From Flectonema sp. DT1601 (taxonomy: Eukaryota > Euglenozoa > Diplonemea > Diplonemida > Diplonemidae), in contig OZ025832.1 in NCBI GenBank assembly GCA_964019425.1, positions 1 through 64,000 on the forward strand: a stretch of DNA of 64,000 nt. The letters are read 5' to 3'. Below the pieces are notes generated by a model that worked only from the letters and a program-made list of their open reading frames with translations, had not been told where the DNA came from and made no database searches. Both the position numbers and the translations under genes were made by a program. This document shows, piece by piece, positions 45,390 to 56,204 of this stretch (its first letter is position 1; every line of letters starts with the position of its first letter).

Positions 45390-46376
45390 TTTTGGATAGT
45401 TGCCTGTTTTTCATATTAATATAAATAATTATCACAACGTTGAAAACATTAAATGTATTATATTTTTTTTAAATTTAATTTAATATTTATAATTTAAGCG
45501 AGGTGTTAAGTTTTTTTTTTTTTCTTTTCTTTTTTTTTGACCCCATTAAGTTACTCCCCATTTCGGTGGTCTCTTCCAATTAATGTCTTTTAAAAATATA
45601 AGCTTTTTTTTTTTTTTTTAAATATTGAAATTTAATCGAACAGACCTCGTTTCGTGGCAATCACCCGTCGCCAGAAGACGGTGGGTGATTTTTTTTTTTT
45701 TTTTTTTCCCTCTTAAGGTAGATTTACCATCCTCCTCTTAGTGTTGTTAATCATTTTGCAAGTCACTTTTCGCAGATACCCAAATGGGACAAGATCAGAA
45801 AGCGTACGGGTGAAAAAATGACAAACGATTAAAAAAAAAAAAAAAAAAGGCAGGTCAAGGAGTTGGAAGTTGTCACATAAGGTAGCATAAAAAGACGACT
45901 GAGCCTAAGTACTGAAACACTGCAAAAAAAAAAAAGAGAATACAAAAAAAAATTTAAAAAAAGCTAGCTACCTTGACACTGCTTGTTAGCTGCAGAAGAA
46001 GAAGGGTTTTTTTTTGTTACGTGTCATTCTCAAGAATAAATGAGAAGATCACGCAGTGTGTAATAACTAAAGTTAAGAAGAAAAAGGAAAGGATAGAAAT
46101 CTTCTCTACGTACGTCTTCTGATTACTCAGAAGTAATAATTTACTAATTATATGAAGGCAGCCTTTCCTAAATGATATGATGGAGTTGGTTGACTTGTCT
46201 GGTGACAACTTCTAATTCCACAATATTGTCAGATCTCGTAATTCAGTATTTTAATAAGCTACGAGTTATAAGCAGACACTACTCTGTTTGGATCAACGTG
46301 CAGGTTAGAAATCTGTGTTTTTTTGTTGATTGTTTACCACATTTGATGAAAAAGTGAAAGCTTTTCTTAAAAAAAA
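45390..46376. other. Low-complexity spacer with a hairpin plus T tract
   Basis: About 1 kb without a gene. T and A tracts are at 45510-45522, 45604-45619, 45689-45707 and 45830-45848. The hairpin is listed separately. No protein or tRNA signal seen. Confidence 0.55.
45659..45707 (+). terminator. Hairpin followed by a T tract, pol III-terminator-like
   Basis: AATCACCC (45659-45666) pairs perfectly with GGGTGATT (45683-45690), and CGTC/GACG inside extends the stem. About 19 T follow directly. The order fits the 3' end of a small structured RNA transcribed on the plus strand, against the gene cluster. I could not identify an RNA family upstream, and T tracts are common in these spacers, so it may be chance. 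Confidence 0.3.
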
Positions 46377-48038
46377 TCAAAATAATACATTCACCCGAGA
46401 AAGAGTAGCAGTGCTGGTTGCTGCAAAGTCTTCTTCACCAACATAACAAGATCCCTTTCCGACTTCCCAATAGTAACCAATAACACCTTGTAGGACAGCT
46501 ATAGCATCCGAAGGATTTAAGTAACCAGACGACATGCTAAACGATGCCAATGAAACAGCGAGAAATTTGACATCTCTGGAGTGTAAGATTATTGGACATT
46601 TTAATTTACTGCAATCAAATTCAGATATGAGATCCTTAAAAAATTGAACCAACGAAGGAGGACCAGAATTAATACAATAACAAGTAAATCCCCAACTCTC
46701 TGTCAACAGTGACAGCTGAGCCTTGAAGTAAGCAGCTTTGACTTCACTGCGACAACATTCTGGAACATTTTCAAGAAAAACACCCAAACCCATAGGAAGT
46801 ACACAAGGATGAGTAACACCTTGTAGTTGCGCTGATTTAAAAATACACTTATAAAGTATTAGAACACGTTCGTAAAAGTCTGCTGCACCTCCTTCTTTCC
46901 AACCTGAGTACCTCTTGTGAAGTGGATCTTCCGTCGTCCATGTTTCAGATTTAGTAAAATATTTATCTCCCTCAACAATGGTACTCATTTCAGTACAGAA
47001 ATCAATACCAGCAGCAGATAAGAATGTAACCGGAACAGGAGTCTTTTCACACAATTGATTGTAAGAGTCACTGTGACCGTCAACCATAAAATATCCTTTT
47101 TGAGTTTGACATACAGAAGAGCTAAATTCATTCAACGAACATTGTAATGCTGTTTCACAATGAGCTGAATCTTTGAAGCCGTATTCCAAAGGGTTCTCAA
47201 GAACAGATGAGATAAACTGTTGGTGTTCAGAGTCGATGGATGCTATTTTCTTAGGGTCTTCATTAAGTGATTGTATTACACGTTTTAAACGACCTGAGTT
47301 CTTATCAAATTGGTAACACAATTCCTCATAGTCATCGTCATTCTCGTCTTTGCGAGGTCCTATTCTCTGAAGAGCTTCTTCAGTTCTTTTGGCGCACTCG
47401 TCGAGTAGTTTTAATATTTCTGCTGCTCTTTCTGGAGTTCCACAACTTTTGATTGGTTGGATCCTTCTGTCAGAATAGTATGAAATGTGTTTGGTAGTTT
47501 GCTTTGCAAGTGCGATGTAAAAGTCAGTCGGGAAGATGTTCGTATCGCAAACTATTCGACCAGATTGTTCTAATTTGATGATCTCTTTGATTGTAATTTC
47601 AAATTTCTTATCTCCCCATATCTCAAGAGGATTTGTCTCACCAATCGATGCCTCATCATCACAAGATTTCATCACCGATAAAGTCTCAGCCATCGATTTC
47701 GAGTCAATTGTAATTGTGTCACCACTACTACTGATTGCTATTTCCGATAATGGTTTTGAAAGAACGACGTCAGGCAATCCATCAATGAGTTGCTTACCGT
47801 CTAATTCCCTTCCTAATAATCTTAACATCGTTACAGCCGGTCGTAACCTATAATCAAATGTTTTTTGTTTTTTGTACAATGCCGCGCTGAATATCTTATC
47901 TTTTCGTTTTATTTTAAAGCCGCTGAATCCACCAATTCCCGTAAAAGCTTTTCTTAAATCAGTCTTAACTACTTCTGAGATTTCACCGAATATCGAAATC
48001 GTGTTGCCAGGGTCGATGTCGATTGTCGTGACCGACAT
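46377..48038 (-). CDS. 553-aa protein, unrecognised
   Basis: Single exon. The start MSVTTIDIDPGNTISIFGEI is 33 nt after the acceptor CCCTACTACAG. The first 150 residues look like a beta-rich module (FSGFKIKRKDKIFSAALYKK). A helical segment near 195-260 follows. The C-terminal ~230 residues form an alpha/beta-looking domain with THPCVLPMGLGVFLENVP, ILHSRDVKFLAVSLASFSM and LNPSDAIAVLQGVIGYYW...EEDFAATST. The Gly-rich GLGVF strand and the Asn/Ser-Asp loop faintly recall macro-like ADP-ribose-binding domains, but I am not confident. No other family recognised. Confidence 0.7.
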   Translation of the reverse strand: MSVTTIDIDPGNTISIFGEISEVVKTDLRKAFTGIGGFSGFKIKRKDKIFSAALYKKQKTFDYRLRPAVTMLRLLGRELDGKQLIDGLPDVVLSKPLSEIAISSSGDTITIDSKSMAETLSVMKSCDDEASIGETNPLEIWGDKKFEITIKEIIKLEQSGRIVCDTNIFPTDFYIALAKQTTKHISYYSDRRIQPIKSCGTPERAAEILKLLDECAKRTEEALQRIGPRKDENDDDYEELCYQFDKNSGRLKRVIQSLNEDPKKIASIDSEHQQFISSVLENPLEYGFKDSAHCETALQCSLNEFSSSVCQTQKGYFMVDGHSDSYNQLCEKTPVPVTFLSAAGIDFCTEMSTIVEGDKYFTKSETWTTEDPLHKRYSGWKEGGAADFYERVLILYKCIFKSAQLQGVTHPCVLPMGLGVFLENVPECCRSEVKAAYFKAQLSLLTESWGFTCYCINSGPPSLVQFFKDLISEFDCSKLKCPIILHSRDVKFLAVSLASFSMSSGYLNPSDAIAVLQGVIGYYWEVGKGSCYVGEEDFAATSTATLSRVNVLF

Positions 48039-48517
48039 CTTTTATTTTTTTATTCGCGTTGTGTGTCGGTTCTGTAGTAGGGATGGTGATTAAATTAATA
48101 ATTTTAATAAAAAAAATAAAAAAAAATTCCCACAAAAACTTAAACATCAGATATCCTCAATTTGAAATGAGGAAAAACAACAGGGAAAACAACAACAAAA
48201 AGTCTTTCTTAAAAAAAAAAAAAAAAAACCTGAACCAATCAACACTAGGCAAGAAGGAGGAGAGTAAGGGGGGGAAAACCCCCCCATTTGAGGAATATAA
48301 TAAACAAGAAAGATCGCCATTTGTGTTTTAACACAACGAATTTTTATTAGAGGCAGCAGTGACACCTACTCACATTAGACAAATCTAGTAATGAACGAAC
48401 CAAAACAGAAAGTCAGATAGGTACGAATATCAACAACGCCGACTATATTTGATCAGCTGTTAGTATAACAAAATGATTCAGTCGGTGTTTGTGAATTTTT
48501 TTTTTTTTTTTTCTTTT
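48039..48517. other. Intergenic spacer
   Basis: Spacer with an A tract (48211-48228), a C run (48279-48285) and a T tract (48497-48512). No gene seen. Confidence 0.6.
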
Positions 48518-49915
48518 CTATTGAAGTTTTGGAGGTCTCCCCGGCGGAGCAGCTGCAGCCATACTCCACATGATTGCTCCATTGCCAGTTAATTCAGCAT
48601 TTCGACGTTGAATCTCAGCTGCTAACGACCCACCATCTCCATGAACAGGAGACTGAAGAGGGGTCGTGGCAATCTCTGAATTGTGTGAAGGTAACTCAAT
48701 TATCTCATCATCATGAACAGATGAAAAATTAGTCGACTGTCGAGGAATTGTTTCCTCTTCTTCTTCATCTTCTTCCGTAGAATCGTTAGATTCAGACTTC
48801 CATTTGATGTTTCTATTTTTTAAAAGTGAAGTAGTTCGAACGTTGATATCATTAGTCACTGATCTATATAAAGAAGTCAACGTCGATTCCGTGAGCTCGC
48901 TGATGTCTTGCGGGTTGTCAGGATTCGTTATACAGAAAACTCTATTCTTGTGAACTATTTTTCCCAATTCATTTTTAATCTTTCCGATTATGGTTGAGGT
49001 CATAGACCACGTCCAGGCTTCAAGTTTATCAACGTTCGTTACGACAACAAACGGAGCATTTCCAAGTTGTGATTCCCACCATGAGAATCTGGAAGGAATA
49101 TAATTACATCTAGCGAGGCTGGTCTCGTATCTCTTTAAGATGTGGAGAGGGCCTAAGTCGGTAATTATATCTGTCGCTGGTACAACAAACACGACGTGGT
49201 CAATAGCATTTTCAGTTATCACATTGTCATGTTTCCATTCTTCTTCGTCTATTAGGTTTGTCTTCCACGGCATTCCCGTGTGCATTTTCGTATAAAGTTC
49301 TTCCTCTTGTTTGGTTATCTTTGGTTCGAATTTTCTCCCGGCTGTGTCTACGAGAACCAATTCACCACCTTCGTAAGGTTCATAACTAGAAGTACCACGA
49401 GATATTAATCTTCCAACTGGTGCGGTACTCCAAAACTCACCTCCGGTGATTGCCCGTCTGAAAGTGTTAATGAAAGCTGACTTACCAGCATGCTGTTTTC
49501 CAAGGACTAGGATATTCGTTTGATTTACTTTTTTAGTCTTCTTCTTCTTCTTCCGAACTTGTGAATGAGAAGCAACAGGTCTTCGAATAGTTGGCGGTGG
49601 TGGTCCAGCAGCGATAGTCAGCTGAGGACCATTTTGAATCGGAGGAGGTGCAGACAGCTGTGCTGTTAAAGAAGGAGCCTGTCGTATATTTGTTGTATTA
49701 TGATATCCTCCAGAATGACTATTAGAATTACTGTTGTACGTCATTCCAACGTCACTACTTGAGGTAGCCATCGATGATGTTTGTTGTTGTTGACCAAATG
49801 CCATTGCTGCTCTCCCTTCACCATCTCGAGTCAACATATCTGAGGCATAAACTGTTCGTTCTTTCTTTACTCGAGTCTGTGTCTGACCTGACAATACTCC
49901 TCCGAACCATTCCAT
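48518..49915 (-). CDS. P-loop GTPase with disordered flanks
   Basis: 465 aa from MEWFGGVLSGQTQ. Residues 1-125 are Ser/Asn/Gln/Pro-rich and disordered. The G domain follows: P-loop GKQHAGKS (about 136), DTAG as G3 (about 190) and TNVDKLE as G4 (about 293), with strands ILVLG, ELVLVDT, HVVFVVPA and FVVVTNVD. The insertion between G1 and G3 is short. The acidic tail contains EEDEEEEET. It is a GTPase of the TRAFAC/AIG1-like sort but I cannot name the subfamily. The leader upstream of the ATG is extremely A-rich (about 22 consecutive A in it); an in-frame upstream extension reads poly-Lys and is not the start. Confidence 0.8.
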   Translation of the reverse strand: MEWFGGVLSGQTQTRVKKERTVYASDMLTRDGEGRAAMAFGQQQQTSSMATSSSDVGMTYNSNSNSHSGGYHNTTNIRQAPSLTAQLSAPPPIQNGPQLTIAAGPPPPTIRRPVASHSQVRKKKKKTKKVNQTNILVLGKQHAGKSAFINTFRRAITGGEFWSTAPVGRLISRGTSSYEPYEGGELVLVDTAGRKFEPKITKQEEELYTKMHTGMPWKTNLIDEEEWKHDNVITENAIDHVVFVVPATDIITDLGPLHILKRYETSLARCNYIPSRFSWWESQLGNAPFVVVTNVDKLEAWTWSMTSTIIGKIKNELGKIVHKNRVFCITNPDNPQDISELTESTLTSLYRSVTNDINVRTTSLLKNRNIKWKSESNDSTEEDEEEEETIPRQSTNFSSVHDDEIIELPSHNSEIATTPLQSPVHGDGGSLAAEIQRRNAELTGNGAIMWSMAAAAPPGRPPKLQ

Positions 49916-50190
49916 TTTTATTGATTTTTTTAAAAGTTTTTTTTTTTTTTTTTTTAGTTTTTCCTTGAAAAACAATAAATAACACTCCTCGTTATATCAA
50001 TATACTTTCTGATCACTTTATTTTGTATTTTTTGACCTGTTTTATTTTTTTTTGGTAAGAATTAATTTTTATCAAAAGATTTATCATCAGTGAAAGGGGG
50101 AAAACAGTCTACACGAAAAAAATAGTGTGAAAACACTTTTTTTTTTCCTGAGAGATTCTTTTAGAATATAATTGTTAAGATGGTTACTTA

Positions 50191-52510
50191 CTAGGGAAGG
50201 ACAGCTCCCGTCTTGTGCAACAAGTCTAACAGAAAGACGGCTTTTGAAATCGATTTCGCACCTACAAAACGATCATGAACCACCTTTGAAATAACCTCAG
50301 CAAGACCACAACGTGCCATCGCAAGACGAAGTGATAACGATGTTGATAACATTACTAGAAGATGAAGAGAGTATTCAACAGTTACTGGTTCACGAGGGAA
50401 GTGTCTGAGCGATGCGTCAACGAATGATAAGACGTAATGTTCATTCATCGATTCTTTTATAAATGGTGACACTGTTGCCAACACACACAACAGTCTGAGT
50501 ACTCCACTATACAAACCTGATAACTTATTGGTGTAAATCATTGAAAAGTGAAGTCTTTGACATGTCTCAAACGAAAAATTTAATATAACTGGCTCTTGTG
50601 TTGCGAGTTTTGGATGAGCAGTAAGACACTGAGCAAGTACAGACATGCCTTGTGTAAGTACAGCAACAGACCACCACCAGGCTCTAACACAATTAACAAT
50701 TAGAAGAACATTTCCTGTTGAAGTACAGTGAGCGCTGTCGATGGATGCCATGGCTCTTAGACTGTGATATATGACTAACAAGTCTTTACTGTTGTCAGAA
50801 CCTTTTTCAATCGACAACAACACACATACTAACGTGTCGTACCATCTATGAAGCTTTCCCAAGTGACGATTTATTTTCGGACAATCAGTTTTTCCAGTTG
50901 TTACATTCTCTCTGATTGGCGTCACGAGACAAAATGAATCGAATAAATCGATCAGAAGATCCTTGTCTTCTGTTTTTAGTTTGATTGCCTCAACTTTATT
51001 GGTACTTTTAATGTCGTGAATCGGTAGCACTGAACCAGCAGCATCGAACAACAGGGATGATAATTGCTCTGCTTCTCGATGTTTTAGGAAAGCAGGTAAA
51101 GGAAGACTTGATACGACACAATGAAACGCAGCAATCGAATATCGAAGTACTACTTGTCGTTCTTCTTTAATTTTAGTATCTGTTGTTGGAATGATGGCAG
51201 CGCCTATTAGTCGAGTTATTGTTGTTGATAAGTGTTTTAATTGAGGTAGCCAGTCTGGCAGTAGAACGATTCCCAACAGTTTGTTCAGAAGTCTCATTTC
51301 AATATCCTCATCTATTATTAGGCTTTCTATTCCTGTTTGTTTTTTTTTAAAAATTTCTTTTTTTTTTTTTTTTTTTAAATAACCATTATTAGTACGGCAT
51401 ACCAATTATCATATTATACCAGGTAGCTTCGTGTGTTTCGAATAGCATTCTTTCATCATCTTGTTGTTCATCGATGGAGCATCGAACTTCAACTTCTTGT
51501 GTTCTAATTATCAAATGAGTTGTTGTATTGAATAACAGCGTAGCTTCAATGCAAGCAATATTCCAGTGGCATTTACGAGATCGGGTTTCGAACTCAGAAA
51601 TATAATAATCAATTTCGTTATTAGAATCTGTTGGGAGAGACAGAGGTCGATGTTTTTCATGTTCGCTGTCGGTAGTGATCATCCACGTTGATACAGCTGA
51701 CCACATCTTCGCTTCCTTTAATGCTAATTCAGCAATGTCCTCTGTGTCTCCTTGGTCTCTAGGACTTGGTTTTTGAAGACAAATATACTGCGGCAGTAGA
51801 CACCTGTCTGGGTCGAGTATAAGAAGTTCAGAGTCTTTACGTGAGAGCCACGACCAATATTCGGTATCTCCATCAGGTGGTCGGAGTACAGTACCGTAGT
51901 CAGCAAGTGGAAGAGTAGTCTTTGATATCTTTCCAGGAATAAACCAACAGTATAATAAAGTACTTGAATACAATCCTGTGGTTCCAGTTGGAACAACAGA
52001 AGAAGTAATAGCGTCTTCAACTGTTGTGTAGGCGCGAACAGGATCAGTAAATCCAAACATTGCTATGGTCCATGCTTCTCTCCAGTAAGTTGGTATCCAA
52101 AGACCAATCACTTGTTGATGTTGTGAATAACAATGAGAGATAGGAATCGATTCTTTGAATTGATCAACGCTGTTTGAATATCTTTGATTTGCAGGAAGTT
52201 TTTTCCATGCCAACCATTCTTGAATTCGACAACACCAGCTGTCATATTTGAGAGGGCTGTATATCTGCCAAAGTCGTAGACACCCCACCTGGTCATCCAA
52301 CACTTCTTCCATAATCATATCATCTTCTTCTAAGGATATTTTCTTCTTCGTCATCTCAGCATACAAATCAGAGACTTCTGCTGCCCACAACATGCCGTTA
52401 TCATTCTCTATTTCCCTTCCTTGAATCGCAGGGACTTCACACACTTTTTTCATTATTCTTTTCTTGAAAGGAAGCAGTGGGTTCCGTCGTTGTTTTTCTT
52501 TTGTCGGCAT
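50191..52510 (-). CDS. 749-aa two-exon protein, unrecognised
   Basis: Exons 52510-51403 and 51332-50191 join in frame across a 70-nt intron (GTATGCCGTACTAATAATGG, then A runs, then AAACAAACAG). The intron lacks a pyrimidine tract; about 20 A occupy that place. The first half is Trp-rich (WCCRIQEWLAWKKL; WIPTYWREAWTIAMFGF). The second half is helical, ARM/HEAT-like, with hydrophobic repeats (LLLIVNCVRAWWWSVAVL; SLHLLVMLSTSLSLRLAMA). No catalytic motif and no membrane segment I would call. The acceptor CTTTTTTCTTTTAG lies 35 nt before the ATG, with a short out-of-frame ATG between. Function unknown. Confidence 0.75.
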
Positions 52511-52789
52511 CTTTAGGCATGCTAGTGGTGTTTAAGTGTAAGAATCTAAAAGAAAAAAGTACTAACAAATTAGTAAAACAAATTACAACAAAACTCTCAC
52601 AAAGACGCGACAAGAAGGGGGGAGTGCGCCCCTATTTTGGATACTAATATACTTCTCATGGTTTGTACTTTTTTTTTTTTTTTTTTTTTAAATTCCTTGT
52701 TCTTTCCAATTTCTGTTACTTTTTCCTTTCCTATTTTTTCCTCTTTTTTTTTTTTTTTTTTTTTCCCTCAAGCAAAAGCGCGTTCAACG

Positions 52790-52829
<40 letters not shown>

Positions 52830-53440
52830 CGGATAAGCGTTATATATTTTTGTTGATCGCAAGACAATATACTGAGCGGCTCACGGAAAATAGATAACAT
52901 TTTTTTTTTTTTTTTTTTTTGACCGTAATAAATAAACAGATTCTCTTATTCTGAAAGGTTTTTTCTTCTCCGATTTCATCGGTGCACAAAAAAAAAAAAA
53001 AAAAAAAAAATCTTCCAGACATATTACCTCACTAAAGGAACCACAATTATATTGACGCATAAAACACCTGCCTGAAGGACGACCGTTCTTGTACAGCTGT
53101 CGGGTAAGACCTTCTTGCACGTCTACACCATTTCAAGATAGTGCTACCTCCGGGGGTCTTGGGAGACTAAACAAAATACCGAACAACAAATAACAAAAAA
53201 AAAGAAATGAAAAAAAAAAAAAAAATAATAATAAATAAAAAAAAAGATATAGTGATGACCGACATAAACTTAACCAAAAAATGCCCCGACGACTGGTTTA
53301 CTTCAGTTTTTTTTTACACGGAAATTTTACCTTCTTTTTTTTTTTTTTTTTTTTTTTTTTTTGTTGTCAAGAAAAACAACAATTCTTATACATACGTCTG
53401 CAGTGAACTACGCTTGATCGATAACTTCACACAATTATAA
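52511..53440. other. Low-complexity spacer
   Basis: About 930 bp of T and A tracts (52670-52690, 52746-52764, 52790-52824, 52900-52920, 52988-53010, 53336-53362). A minus-strand stretch near 53030-53110 could encode about 25 ordered residues (LYKNGRPSGRCFMRQYNCGS) followed by a GT donor, but no partner exon is visible, so I do not call it a gene. Confidence 0.5.
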
Positions 53441-54470
53441 TTACATGAAATGAAATGGAGACAGAAATGCATCACCAGCAATCACAGTCACATAAACCGT
53501 TCCAATAAGAAGCAACCAAAACGCTAGGAGAGGTGCTATTGTGGAAAGGAGGCCAACCATTGACAGCAACATCCCCATTGCTTGGTTTGCGTTTATAGAG
53601 GAGAATCCAAATACTACGCAATCAGTAAACACAAATAGAAATAGTTTGCAAACACAGAGAAATATTGGAGCAACTGGTAGCGCTGAGCGTTCTATCACCT
53701 TAGCCATTCCCAGATGACCTAACAGGCTAGCCGCTGCACCCACTATTACCATCAGTATTGCTGCTGGTGATGAGAGTACGTCATTTCTGGTTTTTTTTTT
53801 TTTTTTTTTTTAAAAATAAGAAATTCCGATAAAACCAATACAAAAAAGAAACACACCTATCCTCATCTATAAAGTGTGCGAGTACGAGTAAGAATAATGC
53901 ACAAGGAGGTCCAAGACAGTACATTGTCGTAACCGGCTTTATTAATTCTCCGTCACTGTCAACTGTCCAAAGATCGACGTATGTTCGAACAACAAATCCA
54001 GCTAAGCAAATTGTTCCACCGTAGAATGTTGATGATGAATCAGACCAAAAGAATAGCATACAACCACTTAGCGTTGTTATCAGTGCTAACCATACAAATG
54101 GTGGAGACTGGGCTCCTCTGACTAAGGATTGTAGTAGTAGGGTGGCAGGAACCGTTCCTATTTTAGTAGTCTGATCAAACAGCAATGTGTTATAGTAAAG
54201 ACTTGCAACCCCAACTGTGTGACTCATGGCGTATGCTATCGCGAAGAATATAGTTCCAAATCCAAGTTTCCTTATTAAGGTATCTCTTCTTTTTGGAAGC
54301 TGTTCCATCTGACCAGAGAGACTTAATATTTCCAATATCAACCATCTAGTAGCTAACTGAAGACCAGCAACAGTACAGCAATTCGTACTTCCAACATAGT
54401 CAAACAATTTCTTTGACAAATACACAGAAAGAACACTACAGAACTGCGTACACGCCACTAGCAGCCACAT
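53441..54470 (-). CDS. Multi-pass transporter, DMT/nucleotide-sugar type
   Basis: Exons 54470-53857 and 53786-53441 join in frame across a 70-nt intron (GTGTGTTTC...about 20 A...CCAG), giving 319 aa. The chosen start MWLLVACTQFCSVLSVYLSK lies 21 nt after the acceptor ATCATAACTGTAG and opens with transmembrane helix 1. About nine or ten hydrophobic helices follow (TIFFAIAYAMSHTVGVASLY; VWLALITTLSGCMLFFW; MVIVGAAASLLGHLG; LLSTIAPLLAFWLLLIGTVY). The pattern fits the triose-phosphate/nucleotide-sugar transporters of Golgi or plastid membranes. Substrate unknown. A sulfotransferase lies further upstream in the cluster. Confidence 0.75.
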
Positions 54471-54767
54471 TGACTTCAATACATTCAGTCTACAGTTATG
54501 ATATAAGTGTGAGAGGGGGGCGTGACAGGTGAGGGCCCCGAGTGGAAACCTGTTATCAAAATAAGTTAACGAGATCCGTTTTCTAACATAAAACACATGG
54601 TAGTCAGTTGTCGGTTAGTTAATTAATTTAGTATTATGAGTTGACTGTCGAGGGAAATAAATATTATAAAAGAAAACTCTAACTCAGATGAGCATATCTT
54701 TCGATCGAAACGTTTTGACCGTCCAATTGACGAACGTGTAATTAGTTTTTTTATATTTTCACAGAAA

Positions 54768-55379
54768 TTATTTTCTGTGATGAATTTTTCCAAAACCGTG
54801 TTCGAATTCCTTCCTACTCAATCCACATCCAGTAGGACAGTATACTCCATGGCATGATTTACTTGCTTGCTGAAGGTGAGCATGTGTTGGAGCAACTTGA
54901 TCAAGAAACCGTTTTTGATCGTCAAAGAATACAGTTTTTTGAGGAGAGACTCCGTACCGTTTCATTAGATTAGAAATCATTACACCTTTACTCGGAGTAG
55001 ATGATGAGTAGCATTGTAGTCCTCCTCCTCTGTGAATTGATCCATCAGTACTCTTGTGTACCACATCACTCGGTAATCCCATCCCCGATAAGAAACCATA
55101 CCTCGAGTGAACTCCCGCAGGTCCACTTCCTTTACATCTCGCAAACGTCGCAACACCAACAGCCATTCCATTATCAATACATTGTTTTATTGCTTGCTTT
55201 CCATATACTGCAGGGTAATTATTTGCTCCGGAGTAGCCGAGACGTGCTGCTGTCGAATCTCCCTCGCATCCTATACATACCGGAGAGTTTTTAATAGATC
55301 CGCATTCAGAACCAGCACCTGCTCCCCTTGTGATTGTGTTATCGACGTCGAATACGCAGAGGCCTTTATAGCCTCCCAT
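54768..55379 (-). CDS. HAD-like phosphatase-fold protein
   Basis: 203 aa, single exon. The ATG is 18 nt after the acceptor AACACAACAG. The start MGGYKGLCVFDVDNTITRGA carries the HAD motif I (DxDxT). Motif III/IV-like TVFFDDQKRFLDQV is near residue 145-160, and a Lys (SKGVMISNLMKRYG) precedes it at a suitable distance. Ten or so cysteines (CEGDSTA, CYSSST, CHGVYCPTGCG) are more than usual for a cytosolic HAD protein and hint at metal binding or an oxidising compartment, though no signal peptide is visible. Substrate unknown. Confidence 0.75.
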   Translation of the reverse strand: MGGYKGLCVFDVDNTITRGAGAGSECGSIKNSPVCIGCEGDSTAARLGYSGANNYPAVYGKQAIKQCIDNGMAVGVATFARCKGSGPAGVHSRYGFLSGMGLPSDVVHKSTDGSIHRGGGLQCYSSSTPSKGVMISNLMKRYGVSPQKTVFFDDQKRFLDQVAPTHAHLQQASKSCHGVYCPTGCGLSRKEFEHGFGKIHHRK

Positions 55380-56204
55380 TATAAATGTTGAGTGTATCTG
55401 TTGTGTTGGAATTATTTTTTTTTTTTTTTTTTTTTAAATTTTGTTGAGTGTTACAAACAGACCCAACGTCATATTGTGATTATGAGGTCTAAGTAGAGAT
55501 GGAGGAGAGTGAATTATTGTTGTTTTTGAACTGTTTACGTGTTAGGTTTTTTTCTTTTTTGTATGCATGAAGGGTCAGGTTATTGCTTTTAAAATACCAC
55601 AAACACTTGGTCGTGCCGTTCGCCGTTCCCTCCCCCCGCCCCCTCACTACTATCTTCTTCTATGTTTTCTTTCTTTTTTTTGCGAAAAACGGTTTCCTTT
55701 TTCGTTCTCTAATTTCGCTGAACGTGTTTGCAACGCGCGCAACCACAAAGAAGTTGTAAAGGACTAGCTCCTCGACTGTTAGCAGAGCCCTAATGTGAGA
55801 CTAAATAATTAGAACGTAACAAAGTGATCCCAACAATGAGAATCACACAAAGGGGTAGGTGACTCCTCTCTCCGAGAAGTATCGCCAGTAATGTCATAAA
55901 ACCACAACATCAGACTACCGAACTATCCCAACGAGGGAGGGGTTTTCAGAAGTTAATTATTTTGATTAAACTTCATTTTGTGAATCTAAAGTGGGTTGAG
56001 CTAAACTTACATTTAGTCACTTCTACCAGTTAAGACGGCACTTCCATCAGCGAACGATAATTACTTTTTATTACCGCATGCCGCAACCTATGCCACTTGG
56101 GGATAGTAATGTGGTGGTGTGTGAAAGAAATTATTAAGAACTTCAAACCCGACTAACGTGACCGTCTTCATAATTCAGGCGGGGGGTCGGGTTTCGACCA
56201 TCGA
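55380..56204. other. Intergenic spacer
   Basis: Spacer with a T tract (55415-55434) and a C-rich patch (55630-55642). An open frame at 55567-55767 on the plus strand has no domain. No gene seen. Confidence 0.55.

Noticed and set aside
51333-51405. Separate start for the right-hand half of the 749-aa gene (MVCRTNNGYLKKKKKK)
   Set aside because: That frame runs through the intron. GT-AG removal joins both halves in frame, and the poly-Lys stretch is intronic A.
53027-53110. Short minus-strand exon-like stretch with a GT donor
   Set aside because: About 25 plausible residues but no start codon and no partner exon in reach.
52637-53440. Poly-Phe and poly-Lys open frames in spacers (also near 42-43 kb, 14.4 kb and 62.8 kb)
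   Set aside because: They are translations of homopolymer tracts.
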